Source: Deltaproteobacteria bacterium (lineage in GTDB: Bacteria; Myxococcota_A; Polyangia; JAAYKL01). From it: 41,544 nt of DNA. Below the pieces are notes generated by a model, which was given only the letters and a program-made list of their open reading frames with translations, did no database searches and had not been told where the DNA came from. The stretch's first letter is position 1. Each line of letters opens with the position of its first letter. Made by a program: the position numbers and the translations under genes. This document shows positions 1 through 7,126 of this stretch, in pieces. The stretch is taken from positions 1 to 41,544 of the forward strand of contig JAUVDV010000050.1 in NCBI GenBank assembly GCA_030595125.1, given 5' to 3'.

Positions 1-191
1 TTGATCCCCAGCTCCCGGGCCTTCAGGTGCGCCCGGACAATGCCGTGGACGCCGTCTCTATCGGTCAGCGCCATGGATTTGTGGCCCAGGCGATGCGCCT
101 CGTCGACCAGTTCGTCGGGATGGCTCGCGCCTTCGAGGAACGAAAAATTGCTCTTGCACCACAGCGGGGCGTACGAGGGAAAACCATACAT
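1..191 (-). CDS. dnaE2: Error-prone DNA polymerase DnaE2/ImuC, N-terminal fragment
   Basis: Only the first 63 or so codons are inside the window; the gene continues past base 1. The visible protein has the start of the PHP domain of C-family polymerases (SNFSFLEGASHPDEL, then LTDRDGVHGIVRAH), which is typical of DnaE2, the translesion polymerase of the ImuA-ImuB-DnaE2 mutasome. The position before C-K-S, usually His in replicative PHP domains, is Trp here, in line with the degenerate PHP metal sites known in DnaE2. The only plausible start is ATG at 191-189. It has no Shine-Dalgarno sequence, and a TATACT -10 box ends 6 nt upstream, so the mRNA may be leaderless. A LexA-like operator overlaps the start. 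Its partner genes imuA, imuB and lexA lie on the same strand about 1.3 kb away. Confidence 0.9.
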   Translation of the reverse strand, partial: MYGFPSYAPLWCKSNFSFLEGASHPDELVDEAHRLGHKSMALTDRDGVHGIVRAHLKARELGI

Positions 192-203
192 ATGTACAGT
201 ATA
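182..203 (-). promoter_or_regulatory. Putative LexA operator and -10 box of dnaE2
   Basis: AACCATACATATGTACAGTA (182-201) matches 15 of 20 bases of the palindrome in front of lexA (4281-4300). Its core TACATATGTA is a perfect palindrome. On the minus strand TATACT (203-198) fits a -10 box, with a weak GAGACA (225-220) as -35. The operator covers the -10 box and the dnaE2 start codon, so bound repressor would block initiation. The site is seen in the sequence; the LexA assignment is inference from the shared motif and known SOS control of this cassette. Confidence 0.65.
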
Positions 204-333
204 GTATGCGCCGAGAAAATGTCTCCCCGGTATTTGGGAAAAACGGTTGAGCCATGTTGTATGTTGGTTGAAAGCAAAACGAAAACAGTGAAGAGATAAT
301 TAATAGGGAAATTCTGGGGAAAAGGAGTTGTCG

Positions 334-606
334 ATGAAAAAGTTGGGTTTGGTAGTCGCAATACTCATCACGTTTTTGATCGGATGTGGCGCTGGCACGG
401 TGGTCCAACAAGTGCTTGTTCCACCGGCGCAGGCCAGGATTAATCCTCAGCGCTGGCAATACCATTGCGAGAAAGTCATGTGGATGGCGCCGGAAGAGCT
501 AACGCTTCTGTTTAACCGATTCGGTGCAGAAGGATGGGAGCTTTCGATGCCCTACGCCAAGGAGCAAGGGGGAACCCTGGGCGCATGCTTCAAGCGGCCT
601 CTCTAG
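334..606 (+). CDS. Small putative lipoprotein, DUF4177-like
   Basis: A 90-residue protein with a short basic N-terminus, a hydrophobic stretch and a lipobox-like L-I-G-C that would place the lipidated cysteine at residue 18. The rest (WQYHCEKV, then LTLLFNRFGAEGWELSMP) resembles the compact DUF4177 type, where a W-E/Q-Y start and a G-A/E-GWEL motif recur; no function is known. Start ATG 334 was chosen over an in-frame TTG at 328 because AAAGGAG (321-327) sits 6 nt before it. It is divergent from dnaE2 and interrupts the mutasome cassette. Whether the LexA operator also affects it is unknown. Confidence 0.7.
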   Translation: MKKLGLVVAILITFLIGCGAGTVVQQVLVPPAQARINPQRWQYHCEKVMWMAPEELTLLFNRFGAEGWELSMPYAKEQGGTLGACFKRPL

Positions 607-677
607 CCAGGTAGTTCCCACTCTTTTGGAATAGGAATCCGTATGGGTAGTTGTGTTCCTCAAAAGGGGTGTACTTG

Positions 678-1469
678 ATGAAAGCACGTGCGTGCGTGAA
701 AATGGTCGTCTGGTCGGCGGTGATGTCGATGGCTTTCATGCTCTCGAGCGTCTCGTTTGCCGCTTCGCCAACAGCCGATCAAATCAGAGATAAAGTGCTG
801 GAGTGGATAGCGACTGAAAACAAGCGTGACGTGAAATACACGTTCCGCCGCGTCGCCCACGTTGAAAAGTTGGACGGCGACGGAAAAGTCGAAGAGAAGG
901 AAAACCGCGTCTACAAGTCAGTCCTCATCGACGGACGTAATTACGAACGATTGGTCATGAAAAACGGCGCGCCCTTGTCCGGCGATGACCTCGAAAAGGA
1001 ACAGAAAAAGGAGAAAGAGTTTCGCGCCAGGCCTGAGGGGAAAAGGGGCGAGGGTGAAATCGTTTTGGACAGGGAGTTAGCCGGCCGCTACAAATTTAAG
1101 TTGAAAGAGAACGAGAAAGTGGGTGGTCGTAACTCATATGTATTGAGTTTCGCTCCCGACAGGAGCAAGAAGCTCCCCAATAAAAAGAAAGAAGACGCGG
1201 TACTCAACGCCCTGGCCGGAAAAATATGGGTTGATGAGCAGGAATACGCCATCGCCAGGATCGACGCCCGGTTGACCCGCACGGTTCGCATCGGCCTGGG
1301 ACTGATCGCGTTCATAAAGAAGGCGCGTCTGCGTTTCGAAACCCGCCGAACCGTCGAGGGCGAATGGTTGCCCCATTCCATGAAGTCCTTTTTCTGGGGA
1401 CGAACATTTCTGTTCAAACCAATCCGACATCGCGAAACCAGCCGGTTTGTCGATTTCAGAGCTGAATGA
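678..1469 (+). CDS. Exported protein, possible LolA/LolB-type fold
   Basis: A 263-residue protein with a clear signal peptide (hydrophobic stretch followed by S-V-S-F-A, cleavage near residue 28). The middle is very charged (Lys/Glu-rich, residues about 70-130). The C-terminal half alternates beta-strand-like segments, with GKIWVDEQEYAIARIDARL followed by a basic amphipathic stretch and an EGEWLPHSM segment. That pattern recalls outer-membrane lipoprotein-sorting (LolA-like) proteins, but I cannot confirm the family. Start ATG 678 follows AGGGG by 8 nt; the longer TTG start at 651 would spoil the signal peptide. It ends 4 nt before the convergent imuB stop and probably forms a unit with the lipoprotein gene upstream. 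Confidence 0.7.
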   Translation: MKARACVKMVVWSAVMSMAFMLSSVSFAASPTADQIRDKVLEWIATENKRDVKYTFRRVAHVEKLDGDGKVEEKENRVYKSVLIDGRNYERLVMKNGAPLSGDDLEKEQKKEKEFRARPEGKRGEGEIVLDRELAGRYKFKLKENEKVGGRNSYVLSFAPDRSKKLPNKKKEDAVLNALAGKIWVDEQEYAIARIDARLTRTVRIGLGLIAFIKKARLRFETRRTVEGEWLPHSMKSFFWGRTFLFKPIRHRETSRFVDFRAE

Positions 1470-1473
1470 TCCC

Positions 1474-2979
1474 CTAATCCACTTCCCCCTGCAGGAACCA
1501 CCGGCGGCGTTTTTTGTCGTAGTAGACCCACAGGATTTTGCCGCTCGCGGTTTGCGCGAAGTGGTACTCCCTTTGAATTTCCTTGTGCCACCATCCTCCC
1601 GACACGATGTACGGACCTTCGATATTGGACACCGGTTCGTGCTCCATGCCGCGCAGGTGAACCCCGTTGGGACCGGCCACCGGGCGAGCGTTCATCGGGA
1701 CGGGACGTGTATAGATGCGGCGCACGAGGGAGAGGGCCTCCTTCCGAGCACGAGCCTCTCCGTTTCCTCGGTTTTGGGGGGAGGAAGAAGAGCCCAGCTG
1801 TTCCCATCGGAACTGTGCCTCGGGCAGGTGGCCCTCGGTCAGCATGGCGCGCACCACCGAGTCGTGTCCGTACCGTGCCCGGATCCGCGCAAATGCCTTG
1901 TCGGCTGCAACGGGATCCCGTCTCCCATGATCGGAAAAGAGGCGCAGTTGCCCTGGGGTGGCCTCCACCGTACGCGCCGTCAGCGTTACCTCGATCACAC
2001 CGGCCCGAAGCGTTATCGATTCGAGTCGCAGCCTGACCAGGTTTGCGATCTGGAGTTCGTCGAGGGTCGGCGCGGCCGGTCGGATCTGCTCCACCACATC
2101 GGCGGCGTGATCGAGCGTCAGTTTTATCTCCAGTTCGGTTATCGCTTCCCCGCGGGCGGCGACCGCGCGGATCATCGGATTGAGCATTTGCTTGATGAGA
2201 AAACCGAGACGCTCGGAGTTGGTGTCCGGAAGGTCAAGTTGGGTGTGCTGGACGATCGGCTCCGCAACCGCATCGGGCTGGAGCGGCGTCCACAAGTTGC
2301 CGCTCGCCATCTCGTGGAGCCGATGTGTCTGTGCGCCGAAGCGCTCCATCAGGCCGGACGCGGGCAAGGCCAGGAGTTGCTCAACCGTGGTCACGCCGAG
2401 TTTGCCCAGATCGCCGCGAATGGTCGGGGGCAATCCCAGCATTGAGAGGGGTGTCATGCGCGTGGACGCGATCTCCTGCTTGGGATTTTGGGAGACGATC
2501 TGACCGTGTCCGCCGCGCGCCAGGGCGTACGTGCCGAACCTTGTGAACCCCACCGCCACGGTTGACTCGAAGCCGCTTTTTCTGAGCGAGTCGTTGATGG
2601 CCTTCGCCCACTTTTGGGGCGAGGAATGGATTTTGCCCATGCCGGTCGCATTGAGCCAGAACACTCCCGGTTCGTCCACGCCGGCCTCGACGTCCGGGGT
2701 GAATCGTCCGAGCCTCGTTTTGATAAACCCGGTCACGTCATCGATCGTCCGGATGGAGATGGTTCCGGCGCAAAGATCGGGGCAAAGCGACAGAGCGGAA
2801 GCATAGCGCTGGCCGGGCAGGATGCCCGAGCGCCGGGCGATTCGGTTGATCTGCAGGATCTCTCCTTGGGGAGTGTCGTGACTCACCACCGCTGTGGGGC
2901 GGCCGCTCCAGTCCCGGTGATTTCTTACCAGGATCTGCAGCGCCAGCGAGGGAACATCAACGCAGGCCAGCCGGTCCAC
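1474..2979 (-). CDS. imuB: ImuB-type Y-family DNA polymerase-like protein
   Basis: A 501-residue Y-family (DinB-like) protein of the ImuB group, the hub that links DnaE2 and ImuA to the sliding clamp in SOS mutagenesis. N-terminal ACVDVPSLALQ (residues 5-15) and VDEPGVFWLN (101-110) align with the two acidic motifs of Y-family polymerases. Residues 180-225 carry the HhH-like helices (GLPPTIRGDLGKLGVTTVEQ), then a little-finger-like region. QLRLF at 344-348 fits a beta-clamp binding motif. The start is GTG at 2979, which gives the usual short N-terminus and overlaps imuA by 23 nt, suggesting translational coupling. Oddity: canonical ImuB is regarded as catalytically dead, yet D8 and D102-E103 are retained here. 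Confidence 0.9.
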   Translation of the reverse strand: MDRLACVDVPSLALQILVRNHRDWSGRPTAVVSHDTPQGEILQINRIARRSGILPGQRYASALSLCPDLCAGTISIRTIDDVTGFIKTRLGRFTPDVEAGVDEPGVFWLNATGMGKIHSSPQKWAKAINDSLRKSGFESTVAVGFTRFGTYALARGGHGQIVSQNPKQEIASTRMTPLSMLGLPPTIRGDLGKLGVTTVEQLLALPASGLMERFGAQTHRLHEMASGNLWTPLQPDAVAEPIVQHTQLDLPDTNSERLGFLIKQMLNPMIRAVAARGEAITELEIKLTLDHAADVVEQIRPAAPTLDELQIANLVRLRLESITLRAGVIEVTLTARTVEATPGQLRLFSDHGRRDPVAADKAFARIRARYGHDSVVRAMLTEGHLPEAQFRWEQLGSSSSPQNRGNGEARARKEALSLVRRIYTRPVPMNARPVAGPNGVHLRGMEHEPVSNIEGPYIVSGGWWHKEIQREYHFAQTASGKILWVYYDKKRRRWFLQGEVD

Positions 2980-3625
2980 AGCACGGTTCCGTGTGGCGCC
3001 AGCCCGCAGCCTGGAGCTTGTCCTTGATGATATGGATTTCGATTACCCCCATGCGGCCACCCCGGAAGGAGGAAGGTTTGTTTCCTCTACTCGCCTCCGC
3101 GCGCAGGGAAACCAACGGGCCGAGCCTGCCGGAGTCGCGAGGATCGCCGGTGAGCAGAATGACGGCGGTGTCGTGCTTTTGGGCCAACCCCATGAGTCGC
3201 GCCGGCGCCCCCCTCCCGATACGGGCCTCCCTTCCGACCTCCCCGATGAGGTCCATCACCACCAATCCGAACGCGCCGGAACGGATCAACGTGTCGGCGG
3301 CCCTGGGGATATCGTCGACGAGCGGCAGGCGGATCACTGGCATAGAGTCCAGGTCCACGCCTCCCTCGGCCGCATCGGGCGGGAAGAAGCTTGAGTTTGT
3401 GGTAGTGATCCAGACGGTGCTATCGCTTTGTCGTTGAGCGTCACGCACCACTTTGAACGCCGCGGTGAGGCGGGCGGGCTCGGCGACTGATAAGATCTCC
3501 ACGAGGCGACCCGCCAGGGTGTCGAGACTCCATTTTCTTTCCTTCTTTTGATTGTGAGGGATGTCGCCCCGGCGCAGGTGCCTGGCGGCGATCAGATCGT
3601 CGAGTTTTGTCGCGACATCGGGCAC
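2957..3625 (-). CDS. imuA: ImuA-like RecA-fold accessory mutasome protein
   Basis: A 222-residue protein between lexA and imuB. It resembles ImuA, a shortened RecA homologue needed for DnaE2-dependent mutagenesis. Recognisable are the strand LVVMDLIGEV (Walker B-like) and GAPARLMGLAQKHDTAVILL, which corresponds to RecA core strands; no Walker A P-loop is visible. The C-terminus is short and ends in a Cys-Cys-Gly-Pro stretch. The start is GTG at 3625, one base after the lexA stop codon, so lexA, imuA and imuB almost certainly form one LexA-controlled transcript. Sequence conservation in this family is low, so the name rests partly on gene order. Confidence 0.82.
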   Translation of the reverse strand: MPDVATKLDDLIAARHLRRGDIPHNQKKERKWSLDTLAGRLVEILSVAEPARLTAAFKVVRDAQRQSDSTVWITTTNSSFFPPDAAEGGVDLDSMPVIRLPLVDDIPRAADTLIRSGAFGLVVMDLIGEVGREARIGRGAPARLMGLAQKHDTAVILLTGDPRDSGRLGPLVSLRAEASRGNKPSSFRGGRMGVIEIHIIKDKLQAAGWRHTEPCCGPAGLR

Positions 3626-3626
3626 A

Positions 3627-4244
3627 CTATTTTCCCAGGTATCGCCGCACCTCGATCACCTTGCCCAGAAGGGAGAGATCGCCCGTGGCTGGAACGATGG
3701 GTTCGAACGCGGGATTGGCCGGATGGAGTTCGACCCGTCGCCTGTTTTTTTTGAGGAGCTTGACCGTGGCCTCTCCGTCCACCAGGGCCACCACAATGTC
3801 TCCGGAGTCGGCGGTGGGCTGGCAGCGAACGATGACCACGTCTCCCGGGAGGATGCCCGCGTCGATCATGCTCTCGCCGGTGACCTTCAGGGCGAAGAGT
3901 TCGTCATTTGAGCCTCCGCGCTGCACGCCGATATATCCTCCGTCCGGATCCTCGATGGCCTCGGTGAGGGCGCCCGCCTGCACTTGGCCGAGCAACGGCA
4001 CCGGTACGGATGGAGGGACAAGAGAGGCCTCGGGGAGCCGATATCCCCGCGAAACGCCGGGTTCCTTGGTGAGCTTGCCCTCCTCCACCAGGATCTCCAG
4101 GTGTTCCCGGGCGGACTGGACCGACCGGAATTTGAAAGCCTCCTGAACTTCGCGTACGGTGGGCGGACGTCCGGCGATCAACCGCTCGCGCATGAAACGC
4201 AGCACCTGTCGTCGCGTTTGCCCCGGTGGTGTTCTTGCCGCCAT
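3627..4244 (-). CDS. lexA: LexA repressor
   Basis: A 205-residue SOS repressor and self-cleaving serine peptidase. The N-terminal winged helix (residues 8-70: RRQVLRFMRERL, then PTVREVQEAFKFRSVQSAREHLE) binds DNA; residues 83-205 are the S24 peptidase fold. The cleavage site is A90-G91 (QVQAGAL), the nucleophile S125 (VTGESMIDAG) and the general base K162 (EATVK), all present. Start ATG 4244 was chosen because AGGAG lies 9 nt upstream; an in-frame ATG at 4286 sits inside the operator. It heads the lexA-imuA-imuB operon and is probably self-regulated through the palindrome at 4281-4300. Confidence 0.95.
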   Translation of the reverse strand: MAARTPPGQTRRQVLRFMRERLIAGRPPTVREVQEAFKFRSVQSAREHLEILVEEGKLTKEPGVSRGYRLPEASLVPPSVPVPLLGQVQAGALTEAIEDPDGGYIGVQRGGSNDELFALKVTGESMIDAGILPGDVVIVRCQPTADSGDIVVALVDGEATVKLLKKNRRRVELHPANPAFEPIVPATGDLSLLGKVIEVRRYLGK

Positions 4245-4276
4245 AAAAACAAACTCCTTTTTTTTTGCTGTTTTAT

Positions 4277-4305
4277 TGCATACCATACAAATGTCTGGTA
4301 ATCAA
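4277..4305 (-). promoter_or_regulatory. lexA promoter with 20-bp palindromic operator
   Basis: On the minus strand, TTGATT (4305-4300) and TATGCA (4282-4277) are 17 bp apart and fit a sigma70 promoter. Between and overlapping them lies TACCATACAAATGTCTGGTA (plus strand 4281-4300), a palindrome with 9 of 10 base pairs symmetric. A related site precedes dnaE2. This position would allow LexA to repress its own operon. Confidence 0.72.
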
Positions 4306-4460
4306 TGCCGACCTTGCCGATTTTCTCCTTCCCGGAGAACCCGGTGTCGGGAGGAGGCCGCCGCCAGCCACGGCATATGAAGCCCCTCCCGATATCGGAA
4401 AATTTCATTTTTTGGGGTCACAGCTTTCTCCAAGGCGCTGTCGCGTGATATACGGCTTCG

Positions 4461-5222
4461 ATGTTCGACGGGAAGAAAATCGCGGTGGTGGTACCGGCGT
4501 ACAACGAGGAGCGCCTCATAGTGAAGGCCGTATCCCTGGTGCCGGATTATGTCGACCACGTGATAGTCGTCGACGATGCCAGCACGGACGACACCGGCGG
4601 CGCGCTTGCGAGCGGGGTGACCAGGGAAGGATTGGAGTACCTGTGTCACGAGTTCAATCGCGGTGTGGGCGGAGCCATCGTCACCGGGTACGCGCGCGGC
4701 CTCGAGATCGGCGTCGACGTGATCGCGGTCATGGCGGGGGATGCCCAGATGGATCCGAATGAGTTGCCGGTTCTGTTGAAGCCGATCGTGAGCGGTGTGG
4801 CCGACTACGCGAAGGGAGATCGACTCTCGTGGGCCGGGGTGTTTCGGGTGATGCCCCTGTTTCGATTTGTGGGAAATCACGTTCTGTCCGTGCTGACCAG
4901 ATTCGCCTCCGGTTACAAAAACGTGCGCGACTCCCAGTGCGGGTACACGGCTGTGAGCGCCGCCGCCCTCGGTCGCCTCGACCTCGAAGATCTGTACGCC
5001 AGGTACGGGTTTCCCAACGACATTCTGGCTCACCTTCATTCAGTGGGCGCTTCGCTGGCCCAGGTAACGGTTCGTCCCATCTACGCCCAGGAATGTTCGG
5101 GTATCTCTCTGTTCACGGCCCTTGTTCGCGTTCCCCTGGTGCTGTTGCGTTCCTACCTGTGCCGCAGGCGACGCGAATCCCACAAGCGCCGCACTCTGTT
5201 GGAGGCGGCCCGCCGGGCGTAG
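4461..5222 (+). CDS. Family 2 glycosyltransferase (dolichyl-phosphate-mannose-synthase-like)
   Basis: A 253-residue GT-A enzyme. Residues 7-14 (IAVVVPAY) start the nucleotide-binding fold, D38-D39 (VVDDAST) contacts the nucleotide, and MAGDAQMDP (91-99) carries the metal-binding acidic motif. The pattern is that of DPM1/DPG synthase-type enzymes that move sugar from a nucleotide donor to a lipid phosphate. No C-terminal TM pair is present, only a basic tail, so it would be cytosolic or membrane-peripheral. Start ATG 4461 has only a weak upstream SD. It is followed after 3 nt by a family 4 glycosyltransferase, so the two probably act in one surface-polysaccharide or glycolipid pathway. The substrate cannot be read from sequence. 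Confidence 0.9.
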   Translation: MFDGKKIAVVVPAYNEERLIVKAVSLVPDYVDHVIVVDDASTDDTGGALASGVTREGLEYLCHEFNRGVGGAIVTGYARGLEIGVDVIAVMAGDAQMDPNELPVLLKPIVSGVADYAKGDRLSWAGVFRVMPLFRFVGNHVLSVLTRFASGYKNVRDSQCGYTAVSAAALGRLDLEDLYARYGFPNDILAHLHSVGASLAQVTVRPIYAQECSGISLFTALVRVPLVLLRSYLCRRRRESHKRRTLLEAARRA

Positions 5223-5225
5223 GGC

Positions 5226-6446
5226 ATGTCTGCGTCGTCCCGCGTAGGTTTCATCACCACCTCGTTTCCCAGGTATCGGGGCGATCCGTCCGGTTCGTTC
5301 GTTCACGGGTTGGCCGCAGCGATGGTGGCCCGTGGGCATCGGGTGGAGGTCGTCGTTCCCCAGCCTGACGGGCCGGACGACTGGAAGGATGACGCGAACT
5401 GGTTGCGCGGTGTTCGTGTGTTTTCCGCCGCGTACGTTCGGCCCAGGAGATTTCAGCGGTTGTTTTTCAACGCCGGCGCGCCAGATAATCTCTTCGACAA
5501 TCTTCGGTTGTGGGGGCTGGTTCCCCCCGCCATGGCCGGGCTCTATTTTACCGCCCTGCGAAGATCCCGGCGATGGGACGGCGTGATCAGCCACTGGCTC
5601 GTGCCGAGCGCGCTGATCGCCGGTTGGTTGCCCCTCGGGAAGAAGCGTCACCTGGCGACAGGTCACTCGGGAGACGTACACATGATCCGGCGATCCCCCT
5701 TTAAAAATCTCCTGGCCCGCGCGGTGATCCGATCCGCGGATAAGGTGGGTTTTGTTTCGGAGCAACTCAAGAGCGAATTTGAAGATGCGCTCGGCCCCCG
5801 GCTTGCTGCGCAGAATTCGACGCGGCTCACAGTAACTCCGATGGGTGTGGATCCGGAGTGCCTTGTAAGTCGACTGGAGCGCGGAGCTGTCAGGGAGAAG
5901 CTGGGCCTGGATCGTTTCACGGTGCTCTTCCTCGGTCGGCTGGTTCCCATCAAGGGAGCGGATCTGTTGATCGAAGCGATGAGCGGACGACAGGAAATGC
6001 AGCTCGTTGTAGCGGGGGACGGGCCGCAACGGGAGCAACTGGAACGGGCGGCGTCTGCAGGAGGGGTGAACGCGCGGTTCCTGGGGGAGGTCAATCAGGA
6101 GACGCGGGCGGATCTGTTTGCCGCGTGCGACGTGTTGGCTGTTCCGTCCCGTGAGCTTGGAGATGGACGCCACGAGGGAATTCCATTGGTAGTGATAGAG
6201 GCGATGGCCGCCGGGTTGCCTGTTGTGGCGGCGGATACGGGTGCCATCGGTGAGATCGTGAAGGATGGAGAGACGGGCTTGCTCGCGGCGTCAAACGAAC
6301 AATCCGCGTTGTGCGATGCAATTTCGAAGATCGCGGACGATGAAGCGCTCAGGCAAGGACTGAAATCCGCCGGACGGGAGGCTGTTCGCGACAGGAACTG
6401 GGAAACGCTGGCGGGCCTGTTCGAAGAACTCCTTTTCAATCCGTAG
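5226..6446 (+). CDS. Family 4 (GT-B) glycosyltransferase
   Basis: A 406-residue GT-B fold enzyme. The N-terminal acceptor half begins GFITTSFPRYRGDPSGSFV, with an Arg-Gly loop typical of GT4 enzymes. The C-terminal half begins near VLFLGRLVPIKGADLLIEA (residues about 235-255) and contains the donor-binding segment HEGIPLVVIEAMAAGLPVVA, the E-x7-E motif that holds the nucleotide sugar. No TM segment or signal peptide is seen. The start is ATG 5226, 3 nt after the upstream glycosyltransferase, in the same operon. It is likely cytoplasmic and adds a hexose to a lipid-linked or polysaccharide acceptor; donor and acceptor are unknown. Confidence 0.92.
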   Translation: MSASSRVGFITTSFPRYRGDPSGSFVHGLAAAMVARGHRVEVVVPQPDGPDDWKDDANWLRGVRVFSAAYVRPRRFQRLFFNAGAPDNLFDNLRLWGLVPPAMAGLYFTALRRSRRWDGVISHWLVPSALIAGWLPLGKKRHLATGHSGDVHMIRRSPFKNLLARAVIRSADKVGFVSEQLKSEFEDALGPRLAAQNSTRLTVTPMGVDPECLVSRLERGAVREKLGLDRFTVLFLGRLVPIKGADLLIEAMSGRQEMQLVVAGDGPQREQLERAASAGGVNARFLGEVNQETRADLFAACDVLAVPSRELGDGRHEGIPLVVIEAMAAGLPVVAADTGAIGEIVKDGETGLLAASNEQSALCDAISKIADDEALRQGLKSAGREAVRDRNWETLAGLFEELLFNP

Positions 6447-6456
6447 AACCCGCCCC

Positions 6457-6485
6457 TTGACTTATAATCGACCTGACCTTAAATA
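6457..6485 (+). promoter_or_regulatory. Sigma70-like promoter for the 6570-8219 operon
   Basis: TTGACT (6457-6462) and TAAATA (6480-6485) are separated by 17 bp, starting 11 bases after the glycosyltransferase stop codon. Transcription would start near 6492 and run through the hairpin repeat at 6488-6543 before reaching the 6570 gene. Confidence 0.6.
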
Positions 6486-6487
6486 CG

Positions 6488-6543
6488 GCTGGCCTCCATC
6501 ATCTTCCCCTTCCCCTACTTCAGGGGAAGGCCGGGATGGGGTT
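6488..6543 (-). repeat. Dispersed hairpin repeat, family 1, copy A
   Basis: On the minus strand this begins AACCCCATCCCGGCC and contains the 9-bp inverted repeat CCTTCCCCT / AGGGGAAGG (6508-6516 and 6522-6530, 5-nt loop), then a GGGGAAGATGATGGAGGCC tail. Three more copies are at 13144, 32522 and 36588. This is the only copy in minus orientation. It lies in the leader between the predicted promoter and the next gene and could act as a processing or attenuation hairpin. Confidence 0.85.
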
Positions 6544-6569
6544 ATGAGCGCGAACGGAGGAGAAACACC

Positions 6570-6779
6570 ATGGATCCCAGAGAATGGCTTTTCGACAAGC
6601 GGGTCATCAGGCGTAACCTGGAGAGGGGCGTGCTGACCTGGAAGTCTTACAAGGAATACATGAAGTCCACGCCCAACCTGGTGGATGAGTATGAGGTGAT
6701 CGACCTCGAAGCTAAAGACGAAGAGGAAGCGGACGACCCGGAGGCGACGGAAGCTGCCGAGGAGATCGCCGAGGAATAG
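6570..6779 (+). CDS. Small acidic-tailed protein of unknown function
   Basis: A 69-residue protein not recognised as a known family. Residues 1-45 are mixed and helical (DPREWLFDKRVIRRNLERG, then TWKSYKEYMKSTPNL); residues 46-69 are almost wholly Asp/Glu/Ala. No signal peptide or TM segment is seen. ATG 6570 follows GGAGGAG by 7 nt, a strong ribosome site, which supports it being a real gene. It is followed after 14 nt by the DUF1844 gene and then htrA, so it is the first gene of that operon. The basic N-terminal part and acidic tail might bind a protein partner, but that is a guess. Confidence 0.75.
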   Translation: MDPREWLFDKRVIRRNLERGVLTWKSYKEYMKSTPNLVDEYEVIDLEAKDEEEADDPEATEAAEEIAEE

Positions 6780-6793
6780 AAACGGGGGTTTCA

Positions 6794-7126
6794 ATGGCCG
6801 AAGATCAGGGAAAAAAGAATCCGACGCCAGACGGCGAGGAAGAATCCGATCCGGAAGTACCCATAGACTTCACCACTTTCATCCTGTCATTGAGTTCGTC
6901 AGCGGCCTTTCACCTGGGCCTGGCTCCCCATCCCGAGCAGAAAGACTGCTGCACAAACCTGCCCATGGCGAGACAGACCATCGACATCCTGTCCGTCCTG
7001 CAGGACAAAACAAAAGGAAATCTGACCGGTGAGGAAGAGCGGTTGATGTCGGAGATTCTCTACAACCTGCGGCTGGCCTTCGTCGAGATTTCGCAAAAGT
7101 GTGGATGCTCGGAAAGTGCTCCGTAG
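6794..7126 (+). CDS. DUF1844 family protein
   Basis: A 110-residue cytosolic protein. After a charged N-terminus of about 20 residues it has the DUF1844 signature: VPIDFTTFILSLSSSAAFHLGL, an N-L-P-M-A-R-Q-T-I-D-I-L segment, and KTKGNLTGEEERLMSEILYN, ending in LRLAFVEISQKC. The family is common in deltaproteobacteria and acidobacteria and has no established function. Its last 26 nt overlap the htrA-like gene, which points to coupled translation. A Cys pair (KDCCTN) and a final C-G-C could bind metal, though this is unproven. Confidence 0.88.
   Translation: MAEDQGKKNPTPDGEEESDPEVPIDFTTFILSLSSSAAFHLGLAPHPEQKDCCTNLPMARQTIDILSVLQDKTKGNLTGEEERLMSEILYNLRLAFVEISQKCGCSESAP

Noticed and set aside
1447-2445. 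A 332-codon plus-strand frame antisense to imuB
   Set aside because: No motif or start signal; the minus strand has the ImuB motifs over the same stretch.
5040-6173. A 377-codon open frame antisense to the family 4 glycosyltransferase
   Set aside because: It has no ribosome site or recognisable domain, its composition is Arg/Gln/Pro-rich as expected for an antisense frame, and the plus strand clearly codes for the enzyme.
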